From positions 1 through 64,000 of the forward strand of contig JAFUSN010000004.1 of the NCBI GenBank assembly GCA_017467625.1: DNA of 64,000 bases, read 5' to 3'. The position numbers and the translations under genes are program-made. Of the stretch, positions 24,219 through 34,054 are shown in pieces (position 1 is the stretch's first letter; each line of letters opens with the position of its first letter). This stretch comes from RGIG1681 sp017467625 (GTDB lineage: Bacteria > Bacillota > Clostridia > Christensenellales > UBA1242). The notes under the pieces were generated by a model that was not told where the DNA came from, did not search any database, and saw only the letters and a list, made by a program, of their open reading frames with translations.

Positions 24219-24247
24219 TTGACAAATTTTTCAATTTATATTAATAT
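24219..24247 (+). promoter_or_regulatory. Promoter of mscS giving a leaderless mRNA
   Basis: TTGACA (24219-24224), 17-base spacer, TAATAT (24242-24247). The -10 ends six bases before the ATG at 24254, so the expected start of transcription is at or within one base of the A of ATG. No Shine-Dalgarno sequence is present. Confidence 0.7.
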
Positions 24248-24253
24248 AAATTT

Positions 24254-25141
24254 ATGGTCGACGCAATTAATAATTTAGATAAACCTTGGAATATTATCGC
24301 ATGGATTGGATGCGGAATTTTCCTTTTAATCATTTTAATTCTTTTGTTAAAATTAAACAAAGTTATTTTTAAACGCATACAAAAGAAACATGATGGTTTT
24401 AACTTATTAGTGTTTCAACATGTTAATTCAATTGTAATTGTTATTGCATTCATTGTTCTTACAATTTCTTCTTTTTCAGGCTTTCAATCGGTTTGGAACA
24501 CAATGCTTGGTGGAACAGCAATCATAAGTGCCGTAATTGCCTTTGCTGCACAAGATGTTTTAAAAGATATTATTGCCGGAATTATGCTCAGCATCCACAA
24601 ACCATTTAGAATTGGTGACAGAATTGCATTGGAAAACGGAGTTTCTGGAATAGTTGAAGAAATGACAATTAGACATGTTGTTTTGCTAACAATTGATACA
24701 ACTCGTCAAATTATTCCAAACAGCAAAATCAACGCATCAAGAGTTGTAAATTTGTCATACAACAGACAGGAATTGTCAATTGAATTTGAATTTGCCGTTA
24801 GCTATGACTCAGATATGGACCTTGCAAAAAAGGTAATTGAAGATGCAATAAAAAAAAGCAAATATTCCATTCCTGGAATTTATGATGAAAAAGGAAAAGC
24901 GGCTTATGCTGAAGCCCATTTTTTAAGATTTGATGCAAGTGCTTTAATTATCCATGCAATTGTTTATTTTAACAATGACACTCCACAGGGAAAAGTTATT
25001 GATGACATAAATGTTAAAGTGAGAGAAGCACTTGTTTCACATAACATTGAAATCCCATACAACTATGTTAATGTTATAACTGACCCAAACAAAAAAGAAA
25101 ACAAAAAACCTAAAAAGAAATTAAAAGCTGTTAAAAAATAA
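24254..25141 (+). CDS. Small-conductance mechanosensitive channel, MscS family
   Basis: 295 aa, close to E. coli MscS (286). Three hydrophobic segments (~13-37, ~50-75, ~82-110) are followed by the family pore/beta-domain signature (AAQDVLKDIIAGIMLSIHKP, then FRIGDRI, GVSGIVEEMTIRHVVL and IPNSKI). A beta/alpha cytoplasmic domain follows and the tail is lysine-rich. It opens under membrane tension to release solutes during hypo-osmotic shock. The MscS-A gate-helix pattern is recognisable. Convergent with rnr across a shared terminator. The mRNA appears leaderless. Confidence 0.92.
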   Translation: MVDAINNLDKPWNIIAWIGCGIFLLIILILLLKLNKVIFKRIQKKHDGFNLLVFQHVNSIVIVIAFIVLTISSFSGFQSVWNTMLGGTAIISAVIAFAAQDVLKDIIAGIMLSIHKPFRIGDRIALENGVSGIVEEMTIRHVVLLTIDTTRQIIPNSKINASRVVNLSYNRQELSIEFEFAVSYDSDMDLAKKVIEDAIKKSKYSIPGIYDEKGKAAYAEAHFLRFDASALIIHAIVYFNNDTPQGKVIDDINVKVREALVSHNIEIPYNYVNVITDPNKKENKKPKKKLKAVKK

Positions 25142-25154
25142 TTTTTTAGAAAAC

Positions 25155-25186
25155 AAAAAACCTAAACCAACAAGTTTAGGTTTTTT
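25155..25186. terminator. Bidirectional terminator between mscS and rnr
   Basis: CCTAAAC (25161-25167) / GTTTAGG (25174-25180), flanked by an A-run and a T-run. It serves both convergent genes. Confidence 0.85.
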
Positions 25187-25199
25187 GTTTATTTTAATT

Positions 25200-27713
25200 T
25201 TACATCATTTTTTCATGATCTCTTTTAACTGGAAATTCTTTCTTATGTGATGAATTTCGCTTTTTTTCTAGGTTAACTTTTTTATATCTTGTGTTTTGAA
25301 CCTTTTTAACAATAAAGCCATTTTCATTAACCCAATACTTTTGATTGTGGTCAATTTCAAGTTGATTTTTAAGTTTTCCAGTAATCGTCATTGTAACTGT
25401 GTCAACACTGTCAATAATAAAATAAAGTGGTTTGCAAATTCTTATAATAACATTTCCATTTTGATCATAAACAGCACATGATTCATTAGAAATTGCGCAA
25501 GTGTCTGCAACGCTTTTTCCAACAAGTTGAGATAATGGAATGTTAACACTAATTCCTGTTTCCTTGTTTTTAACAACAACAAAAATTGGTTCATCAAACC
25601 CATCTTCTGGGCGGGTATGCATAATTTTTGTGATAACACCGTGCATCTTTTCGCCAATATGGTCTTTAGCATAATAAACACCATTAACCATTTCCAGTTG
25701 TCGCTCTGCTTGTTCCAAAACAATTTGTCTTTCATTTGCAATATCAATAGTTTCTTGAATTTCTTGTCTTGAGCGTGGATTTGTTTCATGCAATGCAGCC
25801 AAAATATTATAACATGCATCATAATCCGGAGATCTTCTAATTGGTGAAGTTGAATGGCAATAATGTAATGATTGAAGAGCAAAGTGCGAAACTTGCCTTC
25901 CATAAACTTCCTCTTCTTCTTCACTACTTGGTTTAACATCTTGAAATAAATTTAAACTGTAAGCAGCTCGTGATTGAGTTTGAATTAAAAAGTCATTAAC
26001 AACTTCTTCAAGTGGAGTTCCATGAACAGCCGCAATCAACTCACGTGTTTTTTCTGCGGTTAATTCGCCGTCAAATTTAATACCTAATATTCTGAAAAAT
26101 TCTTTTGCTTTTTCAATTTTGCCACCGCTTGGTGCAGCATGAATACGATATGGAATTTCAATTCCGTTTTCATGGGCAAAACCAGCAAGTTCTTCATTTC
26201 CATAAATCATAAACGATTGAATTACATCTTCATAATCCAATCTTTTTTTAACTTTTAAATCAACAACATCATCACGATCCTCATTTAAAGCAACATCCTG
26301 CTCTTTGTTTGAATCAAAGTTAATCATTTTTCTAGTATTAAGCAACTTCCACAAAAAATCTGATGTTATTTTATTCATTAAATTTTGAGAATTTAAATTA
26401 AATTCAGTTCCAGCTCTTCCCACTGTTTTAAAGTAGTTTAATTGTAAATCACCGACTGTTTTTATAAATTCATCAACAATCGCTTGGGACTCATCATAAC
26501 TCAATTTTTTACGGCTTCTTATAACGGCATCATAAATTTTTGAAGATTTTATTTCACCGGTTGTAGCATCAAAAATTATTTTATTAACAATTGCAAATCT
26601 ATCAACGTTTTCATTGAGTGAACAAAGTTTGCTTGCAAGTTGTGATGGCAAAACATGGTATGCCCTGGTTGGTGTGTAAAATGTAAATGCTCGCTTTTGA
26701 TACTCTTTATAAATTCTTGAATCCGGCTTAATATATCTACACAAATTTGCCCTTGCCACATAAATTTCAAAATCACCGTTTTCATTAAATCGGCTGAAAA
26801 TAGCGTCATCCATATCAGAGCAATTCCATGGATCAACCGTAACAAAGTCAATTCCTCTTAAATCAACCACATGCCCCTTTTGTTTGGTATCTGCCTCTTC
26901 TTCAGAAATAAACTTAACATCAGAAGTGTCAACCTCGTTTGGAAGGCGTGAAACTTCATCGTTATATTCAAAGTCGTCTTGTGGCAAAACAGCTCCAATG
27001 CTTTCAGCAATAGCTTGATATTCATGAATTGGATTTCCGGCATCGCCCTTAACTTCAATAATCTTTCCACCAAGACTAATTTGTTCAATATCATCAACTT
27101 CCAACAGACACAATTTATTTTCAAATTTTGCCTGCTCTGCTTTATCATTCAAAAGAGGGATGTGTCTATAAGGAATTCTTCTATCATTTGGAATAAAAAT
27201 CAAATCATCGTGGCTCAGTTTGACAACTCTTCCAAGCAAAACGGTTTTCCCATTTTCACCAGTGTTAGTTGTTGGCATTTTGTTTGATATAATTCTATTT
27301 ATTTCATCTTTAATCTTGTTTTTACTTTTTCCAAGTAAAACGGCATTTTCACCAAATTCAGTTCTTTCAACCAAAAATTCAACCACTTCACCATCTCTAT
27401 AGCCTTCAGCAACACTTTTTTCAATCTCAAAATGTTTTTTTGAATTTGGAACAGAAATATAACCACCATATTCATTTTTTCTAAAAATACCAATTTTCTT
27501 AAGACCATTTGCAATAGTAACTATTTCATGATCCATATTCACTTTTTGAAGTGCCAGCAAACCTTCAAAAATCGCATTAAAGGCTGCTTTTGAACAAATT
27601 TTTGATTTAAGCAGTTGGTTACGAATGGTATTTTTGTGAATACCTTCTGGCTCTTTATTCAAAATTTTATAAATATATGAAATTATTTTAAGTTGATCAT
27701 TTGTATAAGCCAT
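25200..27713 (-). CDS. rnr: Ribonuclease R
   Basis: 837 aa, within the RNase R size range. An N-terminal winged-helix RNase R region (~1-70) and cold-shock domains (~75-235) precede the RNB catalytic domain (~270-600), where VDPWNCSDMDDAIF carries the metal-binding aspartates. An S1-like domain (~650-760) and a very basic tail (KKVNLEKKRNSSHKKEF) follow. It degrades structured RNA 3' to 5' and in Bacillota often accompanies smpB/ssrA, but neither is in this window. GGGGAG precedes ATG 27713. It ends at the shared terminator. Confidence 0.93.
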   Translation of the reverse strand: MAYTNDQLKIISYIYKILNKEPEGIHKNTIRNQLLKSKICSKAAFNAIFEGLLALQKVNMDHEIVTIANGLKKIGIFRKNEYGGYISVPNSKKHFEIEKSVAEGYRDGEVVEFLVERTEFGENAVLLGKSKNKIKDEINRIISNKMPTTNTGENGKTVLLGRVVKLSHDDLIFIPNDRRIPYRHIPLLNDKAEQAKFENKLCLLEVDDIEQISLGGKIIEVKGDAGNPIHEYQAIAESIGAVLPQDDFEYNDEVSRLPNEVDTSDVKFISEEEADTKQKGHVVDLRGIDFVTVDPWNCSDMDDAIFSRFNENGDFEIYVARANLCRYIKPDSRIYKEYQKRAFTFYTPTRAYHVLPSQLASKLCSLNENVDRFAIVNKIIFDATTGEIKSSKIYDAVIRSRKKLSYDESQAIVDEFIKTVGDLQLNYFKTVGRAGTEFNLNSQNLMNKITSDFLWKLLNTRKMINFDSNKEQDVALNEDRDDVVDLKVKKRLDYEDVIQSFMIYGNEELAGFAHENGIEIPYRIHAAPSGGKIEKAKEFFRILGIKFDGELTAEKTRELIAAVHGTPLEEVVNDFLIQTQSRAAYSLNLFQDVKPSSEEEEEVYGRQVSHFALQSLHYCHSTSPIRRSPDYDACYNILAALHETNPRSRQEIQETIDIANERQIVLEQAERQLEMVNGVYYAKDHIGEKMHGVITKIMHTRPEDGFDEPIFVVVKNKETGISVNIPLSQLVGKSVADTCAISNESCAVYDQNGNVIIRICKPLYFIIDSVDTVTMTITGKLKNQLEIDHNQKYWVNENGFIVKKVQNTRYKKVNLEKKRNSSHKKEFPVKRDHEKMM

Positions 27714-27812
27714 TTACTCCCCCTAAACACCTTATCACTAATATTACTTTACCACAATAAACTTTGATTTTCAATACTAGTTAAAATTTTTTGTGCAACA
27801 ATTATAAATTGT

Positions 27813-30569
27813 TTATATATTAGTTTGCATAAAAAAATTGCCGTTAGTTGAAAACGGCAATTTTTGCTGATTTGAGTTTATTAACTTTTTCTTATCAATT
27901 TTTCTTATAATAAGTTTATATAATTCGCAAATCAAAATAATAACTAATGAAATTCCAACCATCGCAAACAGTGTTCCGTAAGGAACGGTTTCAAGAGAAA
28001 GCAAAACGCTCAATGGTTCAATTTCCATAAACAAAATTTGCAATCCAATTGAAATTGCAATGGATGCCACAAAAAACCAGTTTGAACTGATTGAAAGTTT
28101 GAATATTGACATTTTTTCACTTCTGCAGTTAATGGCATGAAGGTTTTGTAAAAATACCATTAACGCCATAACCAAACTACGCGCAACAACAATATCGGTA
28201 TGTAATACATTAATTAAAATAAACCATGTTCCAAAAACAAATAAGCCGATAACTCCACCCATAATTAAACATTGACTAACCATTGACTTTGTGAACAATG
28301 ATTCCTTTGTTGAACGAGGTTTTTCATTCATGATGTTCAATTCAGGTTTTTCAAGGGACAATGCCATATCTTGAAGCCCATCAGTTACCAAATTCAGCCA
28401 CAACAATTGAATTGGCAAAAGTGGAATGCTCACACCACAAAACATTGCTAAAACAAAAAATAAAACTTCAGCAATTGAACAAGAAAGTAAGAAGTAAGTT
28501 ATCTTTCTAATATTTGCATAAGCACATCTTCCTTCTTTAACACCCTCAACAATTGATGTGAAATTGTCATCCATGATAATCATGTCGGCAGTTTCTTTGC
28601 TAACATCTGTGCCACTTCCCATGGCAATTCCAATGTGAGCAGACTTGATTGCTGGGCTGTCATTAACTCCATCACCTGTAACCGCAACAAATTCTCCTTG
28701 TCGTTTGAGCGATTCAACAATGTGCAGTTTATCAGTTGGGCTAACTCTTGAAAAAACACTTTTTTGTTTAACAAATTTATCAAATTCTTCTTCACCGGCC
28801 TCATACATTTTTTCAACTTCACCACCCGTTGCAACCTGGCTCTTATCACAAGCAATGTTTATGTCTTTTGCAATTGATAGTGCAGTCAGCGGATGATCCC
28901 CAGTAATCATAATAACTTTAATTCCAGCCTTATGACATTCTTCAATTGAACCTTTTGTTTCTGGCCTAACTGGATCAATAAAGCCAACTAACCCAATGAA
29001 AGTTAAGTTTTGTATATCGCTTTCGCAATAATGCTGTTTTTTATGAACTGGCCCTTCTGCAAGAGCAATCACTCTATATCCTCGTTTTGCAAGGCTTTCA
29101 TTTTGTTTTTCTATTGCATCTTTATCAATTTCAACAAGCTTGCCATCAACTTTCATTGTTGAAGAAAAATTTAATATTTTTTCCAAGCTTCCTTTTACGG
29201 TGCAATAATGTTTATTGTTTTCTTCAAAAAACACTCCTGAATACTTATTTTCAGATTCATACGGAATTTGACTCAATATGTTACAATCATGATTTTTAAT
29301 TTTTGTCTTTAACCACAAAACCTTAAATGCAATATCAATTGAATCTCCAAAGTAACTAAATTTATCTTTTTTCTTTCTTAACTGAGATTCATTATTAATA
29401 TTACCCATAAGTGCTAAACGCGAAATTGCATCAAAATATTTTTTATCATCACATTCAATTTTTCCGTCATCATTATATCCACTGCCTGAAACATTAAATT
29501 CACTGCCTTCTGGAAGAGTAACAATTTTAGCTGTTTGTTCATTAAGGGTTAATGTTCCTGTTTTATCTGTGGCAATAACGGTGCAGCTTCCAAGGCTTTC
29601 AACCGCATTTAAATGCTTAACAACAACATTTTTCTTTCCCATTCTGTTTGATGCAACTGTAAGTGCCATGGTAACTGCAAGTGGCAACCCTTCCGGCATT
29701 GCCGAAACGGCAAGTGCAATAACAACAAGCAAAATATCTTTAAATGGATTTCCTTGCAAAAGCATAACCACAAACAAAATAACAGAAACACTAATAATTG
29801 CCGCACTAATCTGCTTACTAAATTTTGCAAGGCGAATGCCTAGTGGTGACTTTTGATCTTCCACATTATTCAAATTTGTGGAAATTTTACCAATTTCAGT
29901 GTTTATTCCAGTTTCAACAACCAAGCATTTTGCTCGTCCCGTGATAACAGAACTTCCAGAAAACACCATACAAGTTCTGTCTCCAAGCAATGCATCAGAT
30001 TTAACTGCATCCACATTTTTGGTTGCATTGATGCTTTCACCAGTTAAAAGAGCTTCATCAACCGTAAAATTACTGCTTTCAATTATGCGCATATCTGCAC
30101 TAATTTTATCGCCGCTTTCCAAAAAAACAATGTCACCAACAACCAAATTTTTGCTATCAACCTCTTGTTTTTGACCATCACGCAGAACTTTTGCTTTAAC
30201 TTTAATCATTTGAGATAATGAATTTGCAATTTTTTCAGCTTTCTTTTCTTGCACAGCCCCAATAATTGCATCTGCTAAAATAATCCCCAAAATTACAAAT
30301 CCATCAACTAGTTCACCAACAATAAATGAAAAAGTCATTGCCACTAAAAGAATTAACACAATTGGATTTATAAATTCTTTTAAGAGCATTATGAAAAACG
30401 ACTTTTGCTTTTTTTGTGGTAAAGAATTCTCACCATATTTTATTAATCGTTCATCAGCATCAACTTGAGATAAGCCACTTTCATTTGAATTTGTTTTTTT
30501 GAAGGCATAGTCAACTGTTTGTGAGTGCCACTTTATTTTTTCTTTTTCAATTTTTTCTATTTGTGCCAT
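27813..30569 (-). CDS. Ca2+-type P-type ATPase (P2 family)
   Basis: 918 aa. It contains the actuator loop LTGES, the phosphorylation motif DKTGT and the hinge TGDGVNDSPAI. The membrane motif MPEGLP in M4 and NLVTDGLQD in M6 supply the Glu/Asn/Asp ligands of Ca2+ pumps (SERCA/PMCA-like, LMCA-type in Listeria). About ten membrane helices are expected and an N-terminal cation-ATPase domain is present. It probably exports Ca2+. The last ~22 codons read through a terminator hairpin, so the extreme C-terminus (GNFFMQTNI) may be added relative to relatives. Confidence 0.92.
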   Translation of the reverse strand: MAQIEKIEKEKIKWHSQTVDYAFKKTNSNESGLSQVDADERLIKYGENSLPQKKQKSFFIMLLKEFINPIVLILLVAMTFSFIVGELVDGFVILGIILADAIIGAVQEKKAEKIANSLSQMIKVKAKVLRDGQKQEVDSKNLVVGDIVFLESGDKISADMRIIESSNFTVDEALLTGESINATKNVDAVKSDALLGDRTCMVFSGSSVITGRAKCLVVETGINTEIGKISTNLNNVEDQKSPLGIRLAKFSKQISAAIISVSVILFVVMLLQGNPFKDILLVVIALAVSAMPEGLPLAVTMALTVASNRMGKKNVVVKHLNAVESLGSCTVIATDKTGTLTLNEQTAKIVTLPEGSEFNVSGSGYNDDGKIECDDKKYFDAISRLALMGNINNESQLRKKKDKFSYFGDSIDIAFKVLWLKTKIKNHDCNILSQIPYESENKYSGVFFEENNKHYCTVKGSLEKILNFSSTMKVDGKLVEIDKDAIEKQNESLAKRGYRVIALAEGPVHKKQHYCESDIQNLTFIGLVGFIDPVRPETKGSIEECHKAGIKVIMITGDHPLTALSIAKDINIACDKSQVATGGEVEKMYEAGEEEFDKFVKQKSVFSRVSPTDKLHIVESLKRQGEFVAVTGDGVNDSPAIKSAHIGIAMGSGTDVSKETADMIIMDDNFTSIVEGVKEGRCAYANIRKITYFLLSCSIAEVLFFVLAMFCGVSIPLLPIQLLWLNLVTDGLQDMALSLEKPELNIMNEKPRSTKESLFTKSMVSQCLIMGGVIGLFVFGTWFILINVLHTDIVVARSLVMALMVFLQNLHAINCRSEKMSIFKLSISSNWFFVASIAISIGLQILFMEIEPLSVLLSLETVPYGTLFAMVGISLVIILICELYKLIIRKIDKKKLINSNQQKLPFSTNGNFFMQTNI
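27831..27862 (-). terminator. Terminator inside the 3' end of the Ca2+-ATPase gene
   Basis: AATTGCCGTT (27836-27845) / AACGGCAATT (27853-27862) perfect stem, with seven A (T on the minus strand) at 27831-27837. The stop codon is at 27813, so transcripts ending here would lack a stop codon. Confidence 0.75.
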
Positions 30570-30616
30570 AATTACAATTCCTATTTAAATAAAATATAAC
30601 TCCTTAAATTTTTCAT

Positions 30617-31654
30617 TTATTCAACCATGTCTGTTCTTGAAATTATAAATGCCGTAAGAACAACATCGGCAAGATTTGCATCAATAATTTCTAAACGATA
30701 ACATCCCTTCCCCATACGAAGAAAGTTTGTGCTGTTTTCATTGAACGGGTCTTTAATGTTTGCCGGAACAATTTTAGCAACAGTTTTTTTATTTTTAACC
30801 AGTTCATAGTAAACAACTGTTTTACCGCCTAAATTATGTTTAACTTCATATCCTTTTTGTGAAAGATATTCCCAGCAATTTGTTCCATCAATTTTAAAAT
30901 TACTGCTTAAAGTGTCACCAACAAATGGAAGACCACCCGAGGCAGAACTTGTTGAAGTTTTCCCCATTTTAAATAATTTTTTGTTTCCGGTCATGTTATC
31001 AACAAACTCAAACTTGTCAAATCCAAAAATGTTAAACCACTTTAAATTACATTCAAAAACATGTTCACCTTCTTTGTTTGTAACAAAATAACTTTGATTC
31101 ATCTTTCCACCAAAACGGAAAAATAACTTTGTGTTTTTAATGTTTTCAACTTGTTTGTCATTAATCAAATCTTTTTGATTTTTTTCATCAACCTCTTTCG
31201 GCGTTCTTTGTTTTTTAAGTTTTAATGTTTTTACAAAAAGCGCAATACTTGCAAATACTGCAATTGACCCTAGTCCAACAAAAACAATTGGAACAACAAT
31301 TTGCGAACCCTTTCTTTGAATGTCCTCAAAATTGTTCACATTATATCTAATTTCAATTTCTTTTCCAATTGTCCAAGATGAATCAAACGCATTAAGGCGA
31401 ACATCTTTGTGCTCATTGTTTTCAGCATCTAAATATTTCACAATAACAAACTTAATTTCATCTTCACCAATGGTTTCACTGCCAATTTCAGTAATAACTG
31501 CTGTCGTTTCTTTATATGTTTTTCCTTGATCAGGCGAAATAAAAAAATATATTCCAAGTCCAACAAAAACAATTCCTACAACAAAAAACAAAATTGCCGT
31601 CCAAAATGACCTAAAACTTCTAATTCCTCTAATTTCTTTTCCGTTCAGTTGCAT
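30617..31654 (-). CDS. DUF3592 membrane domain fused to a LURP/tubby-like domain
   Basis: 345 aa. Residues ~15-145 contain two membrane helices (~20-42 and ~118-142) around a beta domain with the VKYLDAENNEH / GKEIEIRYN pattern of DUF3592. After a linker, residues ~175-345 form a LURP-one/scramblase-like beta barrel (LFFRFGGKMNQSYFVTN, then CYRLEIIDANLADVVLTAFII). The fusion suggests a membrane-tethered lipid- or ligand-sensing protein; the role is unknown. AAGGGGAAG precedes the ATG. Co-directional with the 398-aa membrane gene upstream and the P-ATPase downstream. Confidence 0.7.
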   Translation of the reverse strand: MQLNGKEIRGIRSFRSFWTAILFFVVGIVFVGLGIYFFISPDQGKTYKETTAVITEIGSETIGEDEIKFVIVKYLDAENNEHKDVRLNAFDSSWTIGKEIEIRYNVNNFEDIQRKGSQIVVPIVFVGLGSIAVFASIALFVKTLKLKKQRTPKEVDEKNQKDLINDKQVENIKNTKLFFRFGGKMNQSYFVTNKEGEHVFECNLKWFNIFGFDKFEFVDNMTGNKKLFKMGKTSTSSASGGLPFVGDTLSSNFKIDGTNCWEYLSQKGYEVKHNLGGKTVVYYELVKNKKTVAKIVPANIKDPFNENSTNFLRMGKGCYRLEIIDANLADVVLTAFIISRTDMVE

Positions 31655-31710
31655 AAACTTCCCCTTTTAATTCATTATATAGCTTTAATTTATTTTCAGT
31701 CAAAACTTAA

Positions 31711-32907
31711 TTACAATGTTTTAAAGTAATAAAGCCCAGTTTCCATATATAAAATTATCACTGCAACAATAAATATCCCAATAATCACAATGTCCCAAAT
31801 CTTCTTGCTTGGACGCCTTGTATATGAAAGCAAGAAAATAAACGGAATTGCTAATGCAAAGTAATAATTGAATCCAAATCCAAAGAAAAGAGACATTGGA
31901 AAAATATAAAAAATAAGAAGGTCAATGGCTGAATAAACCAATAAAACAATTGAAGCAATTGTGCTAATTTCAAGCGAGCTTCTGTTTGATTTCGCATATT
32001 CATCATATTCTTCTTCCGTTCCGCCCCATTTAATAAACAGGTGTTTTCTAAGTTTAATTACAAATGCAAGTGTAAAAAATATTGCGTAAATAATAATTGA
32101 CCTACATGGCAAAATTGAAAGAAAAATAACAGGAATGTCAATTTTATCAAGATAGTAAAGAGCATATAAAATTGAAGCTGTTATTGCAAAAAGAACTGGA
32201 AGCAAGCATAATGATCTAAAAAGTATTCTTGTTCCTTTCCTTTTAATTTTTTTAGGTTCATAAAACAAAAAGAAATAAAACAATGCAAACAACGCCAAAT
32301 CAACAAACACGTTGTAGTTTATAATTTTCCCAAAAACCAATTTTGTGAAAGCAGTTGCTGTTATGTATGCCTGCGTAGGGTCGTCTTGTATAATCACATT
32401 CATAGCACCAAGCACATAGCGATAGAATAAAAACCCAACAACTAAAAATATTCCAATGGCAATAATTGAATAATTGAGTAAGGTGCTTTTAATTCTCTTT
32501 GGATTTGTCATAATGACACAAAAGTTTGAGGTTAAAAACATTGGAAGTGCAAATAATGATATAATTTGCAACGCTTCTTGCAATCCCAAAACAAACGGAG
32601 AATAATTAACATGTCTCCCGATAATATTCATGCACAAATAAACCTGTGCGAAAAACATAAACACAAAACCAATAATTCTAATTGTTCTATATGAAAAAAT
32701 TCCCCTAAATTTCACTCTCTTTTTTGAAAGAAGTTTGTCAATTTTTTGCCTTTGCTTAAGTGCTTTTTCAGGTTGAACAAAATCTTCTTTTTCAATTTCA
32801 GTGATTTCTTCTAATTTTTCATTTTCATTAGCAACTTCACCAGTTTCAATTATGTTTTGACTGTCGCTATTAAAACGATCTGTTTTAATTATTTTTTGTG
32901 TTTCCAT
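31711..32907 (-). CDS. Multi-pass membrane protein of unknown function, 398 aa
   Basis: 398 aa. A charged N-terminal ~85 residues (Glu/Lys-rich) is followed by about eight hydrophobic segments. No family motif is recognised. A consensus promoter ends six bases before the ATG and there is no ribosome binding site, so the mRNA looks leaderless. It faces the DUF362 gene divergently. Confidence 0.75.
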   Translation of the reverse strand: METQKIIKTDRFNSDSQNIIETGEVANENEKLEEITEIEKEDFVQPEKALKQRQKIDKLLSKKRVKFRGIFSYRTIRIIGFVFMFFAQVYLCMNIIGRHVNYSPFVLGLQEALQIISLFALPMFLTSNFCVIMTNPKRIKSTLLNYSIIAIGIFLVVGFLFYRYVLGAMNVIIQDDPTQAYITATAFTKLVFGKIINYNVFVDLALFALFYFFLFYEPKKIKRKGTRILFRSLCLLPVLFAITASILYALYYLDKIDIPVIFLSILPCRSIIIYAIFFTLAFVIKLRKHLFIKWGGTEEEYDEYAKSNRSSLEISTIASIVLLVYSAIDLLIFYIFPMSLFFGFGFNYYFALAIPFIFLLSYTRRPSKKIWDIVIIGIFIVAVIILYMETGLYYFKTL

Positions 32908-32913
32908 AATTAA

Positions 32914-32942
32914 ATTGTAACACTTTGATTTTATTTCATCAA
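32914..32942 (-). promoter_or_regulatory. Promoter of the 398-aa gene, leaderless
   Basis: On the minus strand: TTGATG (32942-32937), 17-base spacer, TACAAT (32919-32914), then six bases to ATG 32907. Transcription should start at the initiation codon. Confidence 0.65.
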
Positions 32943-32967
32943 ATTTTTAAAACATAATTTTTCTAAT

Positions 32968-32995
32968 TTGTAGTTTTAGTTTTATATGATATAAT
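32968..32995 (+). promoter_or_regulatory. Promoter of the DUF362 gene
   Basis: TTGTAG (32968-32973), 16-base spacer, TATAAT (32990-32995) with an upstream TG. An 80-base AT-rich leader leads to AAAAGGAG before ATG 33076. Confidence 0.6.
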
Positions 32996-33075
32996 TGATT
33001 TAGAAAAAGTTGAAAAAATAAAAAATCAAATAAACATTAAAAAATTCAATATGACTTTATTTAAAAGGAGTTTTT

Positions 33076-33981
33076 ATGGCAACATCAAAAGTATATTTCA
33101 CCAGTGACATTTCATCAGCTGGACTATTTAAAGTTTATAATGCGCTTGAACATGGTTTAAACGGCCGTGTTGCAGTTAAAATTTCCACGGGCGAGCCTGG
33201 TGGTCATAACTTTTTAAATCCAAATTTAATTGAACCACTTGTGTCAGCACTAAATGGAACAATTGTTGAATGTTTAACTGCCTACAGAGGAAAAAGGTTT
33301 AATGCAAAAGACCACTGGCAGGCAATTAAAGATCATGGCTTTGCAGACATTGCTCCTTGTGACATTATGGATGAATTTGCAGAAATAAACATTCCAGTTG
33401 ACGGCGGAACTCACCTAAAAGGATACAATATTGTTGGTGACCACCTTCAAAATTATGACAGCATGCTTGTTCTCTCTCACTTCAAGGGTCACCAAATGGC
33501 GGGAATGGGCGGAGCCTTAAAAAACCTTAGCATTGGCGTTGCATCAAAAACAGGAAAAACTTGGATCCATTCTGTTGGAAGAACAATGAATCCTGATGAA
33601 CTTTGGGCAAAGTATACAGATGACCAAGATGGTTTTTTGGAAAGTATGGCAGAGGCATGCAAGGCAGTGATAAACTATATGAATCCAGAAAATATGCTTT
33701 ACATCAATGTTGCAAACAACCTTTCAGTTGATTGCGATTGCGATTCAAATCCTGCAGATCCTGAAATGCACGATATTGGAATTTTTGCATCAACTGACCC
33801 AGTTGCCCTTGATAAATGTTGTTATGACCAAATTATCAATTCTTCCGACTATGGCAAAAAAGCGCTCATTGAAAGAATGCAATCAAGACATGCAATTCAT
33901 GTTGTTGAAGCTGCTGAGGAACTTGGAATTGGAACAACAGACTATGAAGTTGTTTATTTGGACACTTTAGAAGATGAATAA
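33076..33981 (+). CDS. DUF362 domain protein
   Basis: 301 aa. Recognisable DUF362 stretches are VAVKISTGEPGG..FLNP near residue 33, LVLSHFKGHQMAGMGGALKNLSIG around 134-158, and a C-terminal DIGIFASTDPVALDKCCYD. Many family members add a 4Fe-4S ferredoxin domain; here only a CDCD cluster (~218-222) and CC pair are present and no CxxCxxC, so this is the short form. Function is unknown (an uncharacterised redox-associated protein). Strong AAAAGGAG ribosome site. Monocistronic, ended by a terminator. Confidence 0.85.
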   Translation: MATSKVYFTSDISSAGLFKVYNALEHGLNGRVAVKISTGEPGGHNFLNPNLIEPLVSALNGTIVECLTAYRGKRFNAKDHWQAIKDHGFADIAPCDIMDEFAEINIPVDGGTHLKGYNIVGDHLQNYDSMLVLSHFKGHQMAGMGGALKNLSIGVASKTGKTWIHSVGRTMNPDELWAKYTDDQDGFLESMAEACKAVINYMNPENMLYINVANNLSVDCDCDSNPADPEMHDIGIFASTDPVALDKCCYDQIINSSDYGKKALIERMQSRHAIHVVEAAEELGIGTTDYEVVYLDTLEDE

Positions 33982-33996
33982 AAACTCTCAAAAATA

Positions 33997-34037
33997 TAGA
34001 TTCTACCGCTCCACTAATGGTAGAATCTATTTTTTTT
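33997..34037 (+). terminator. Terminator after the DUF362 gene
   Basis: Perfect 11-base stem TAGATTCTACC (33997-34007) / complement (34019-34029), followed by eight T. Confidence 0.85.
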
Positions 34038-34054
34038 GTGAACATATTTTTTTA

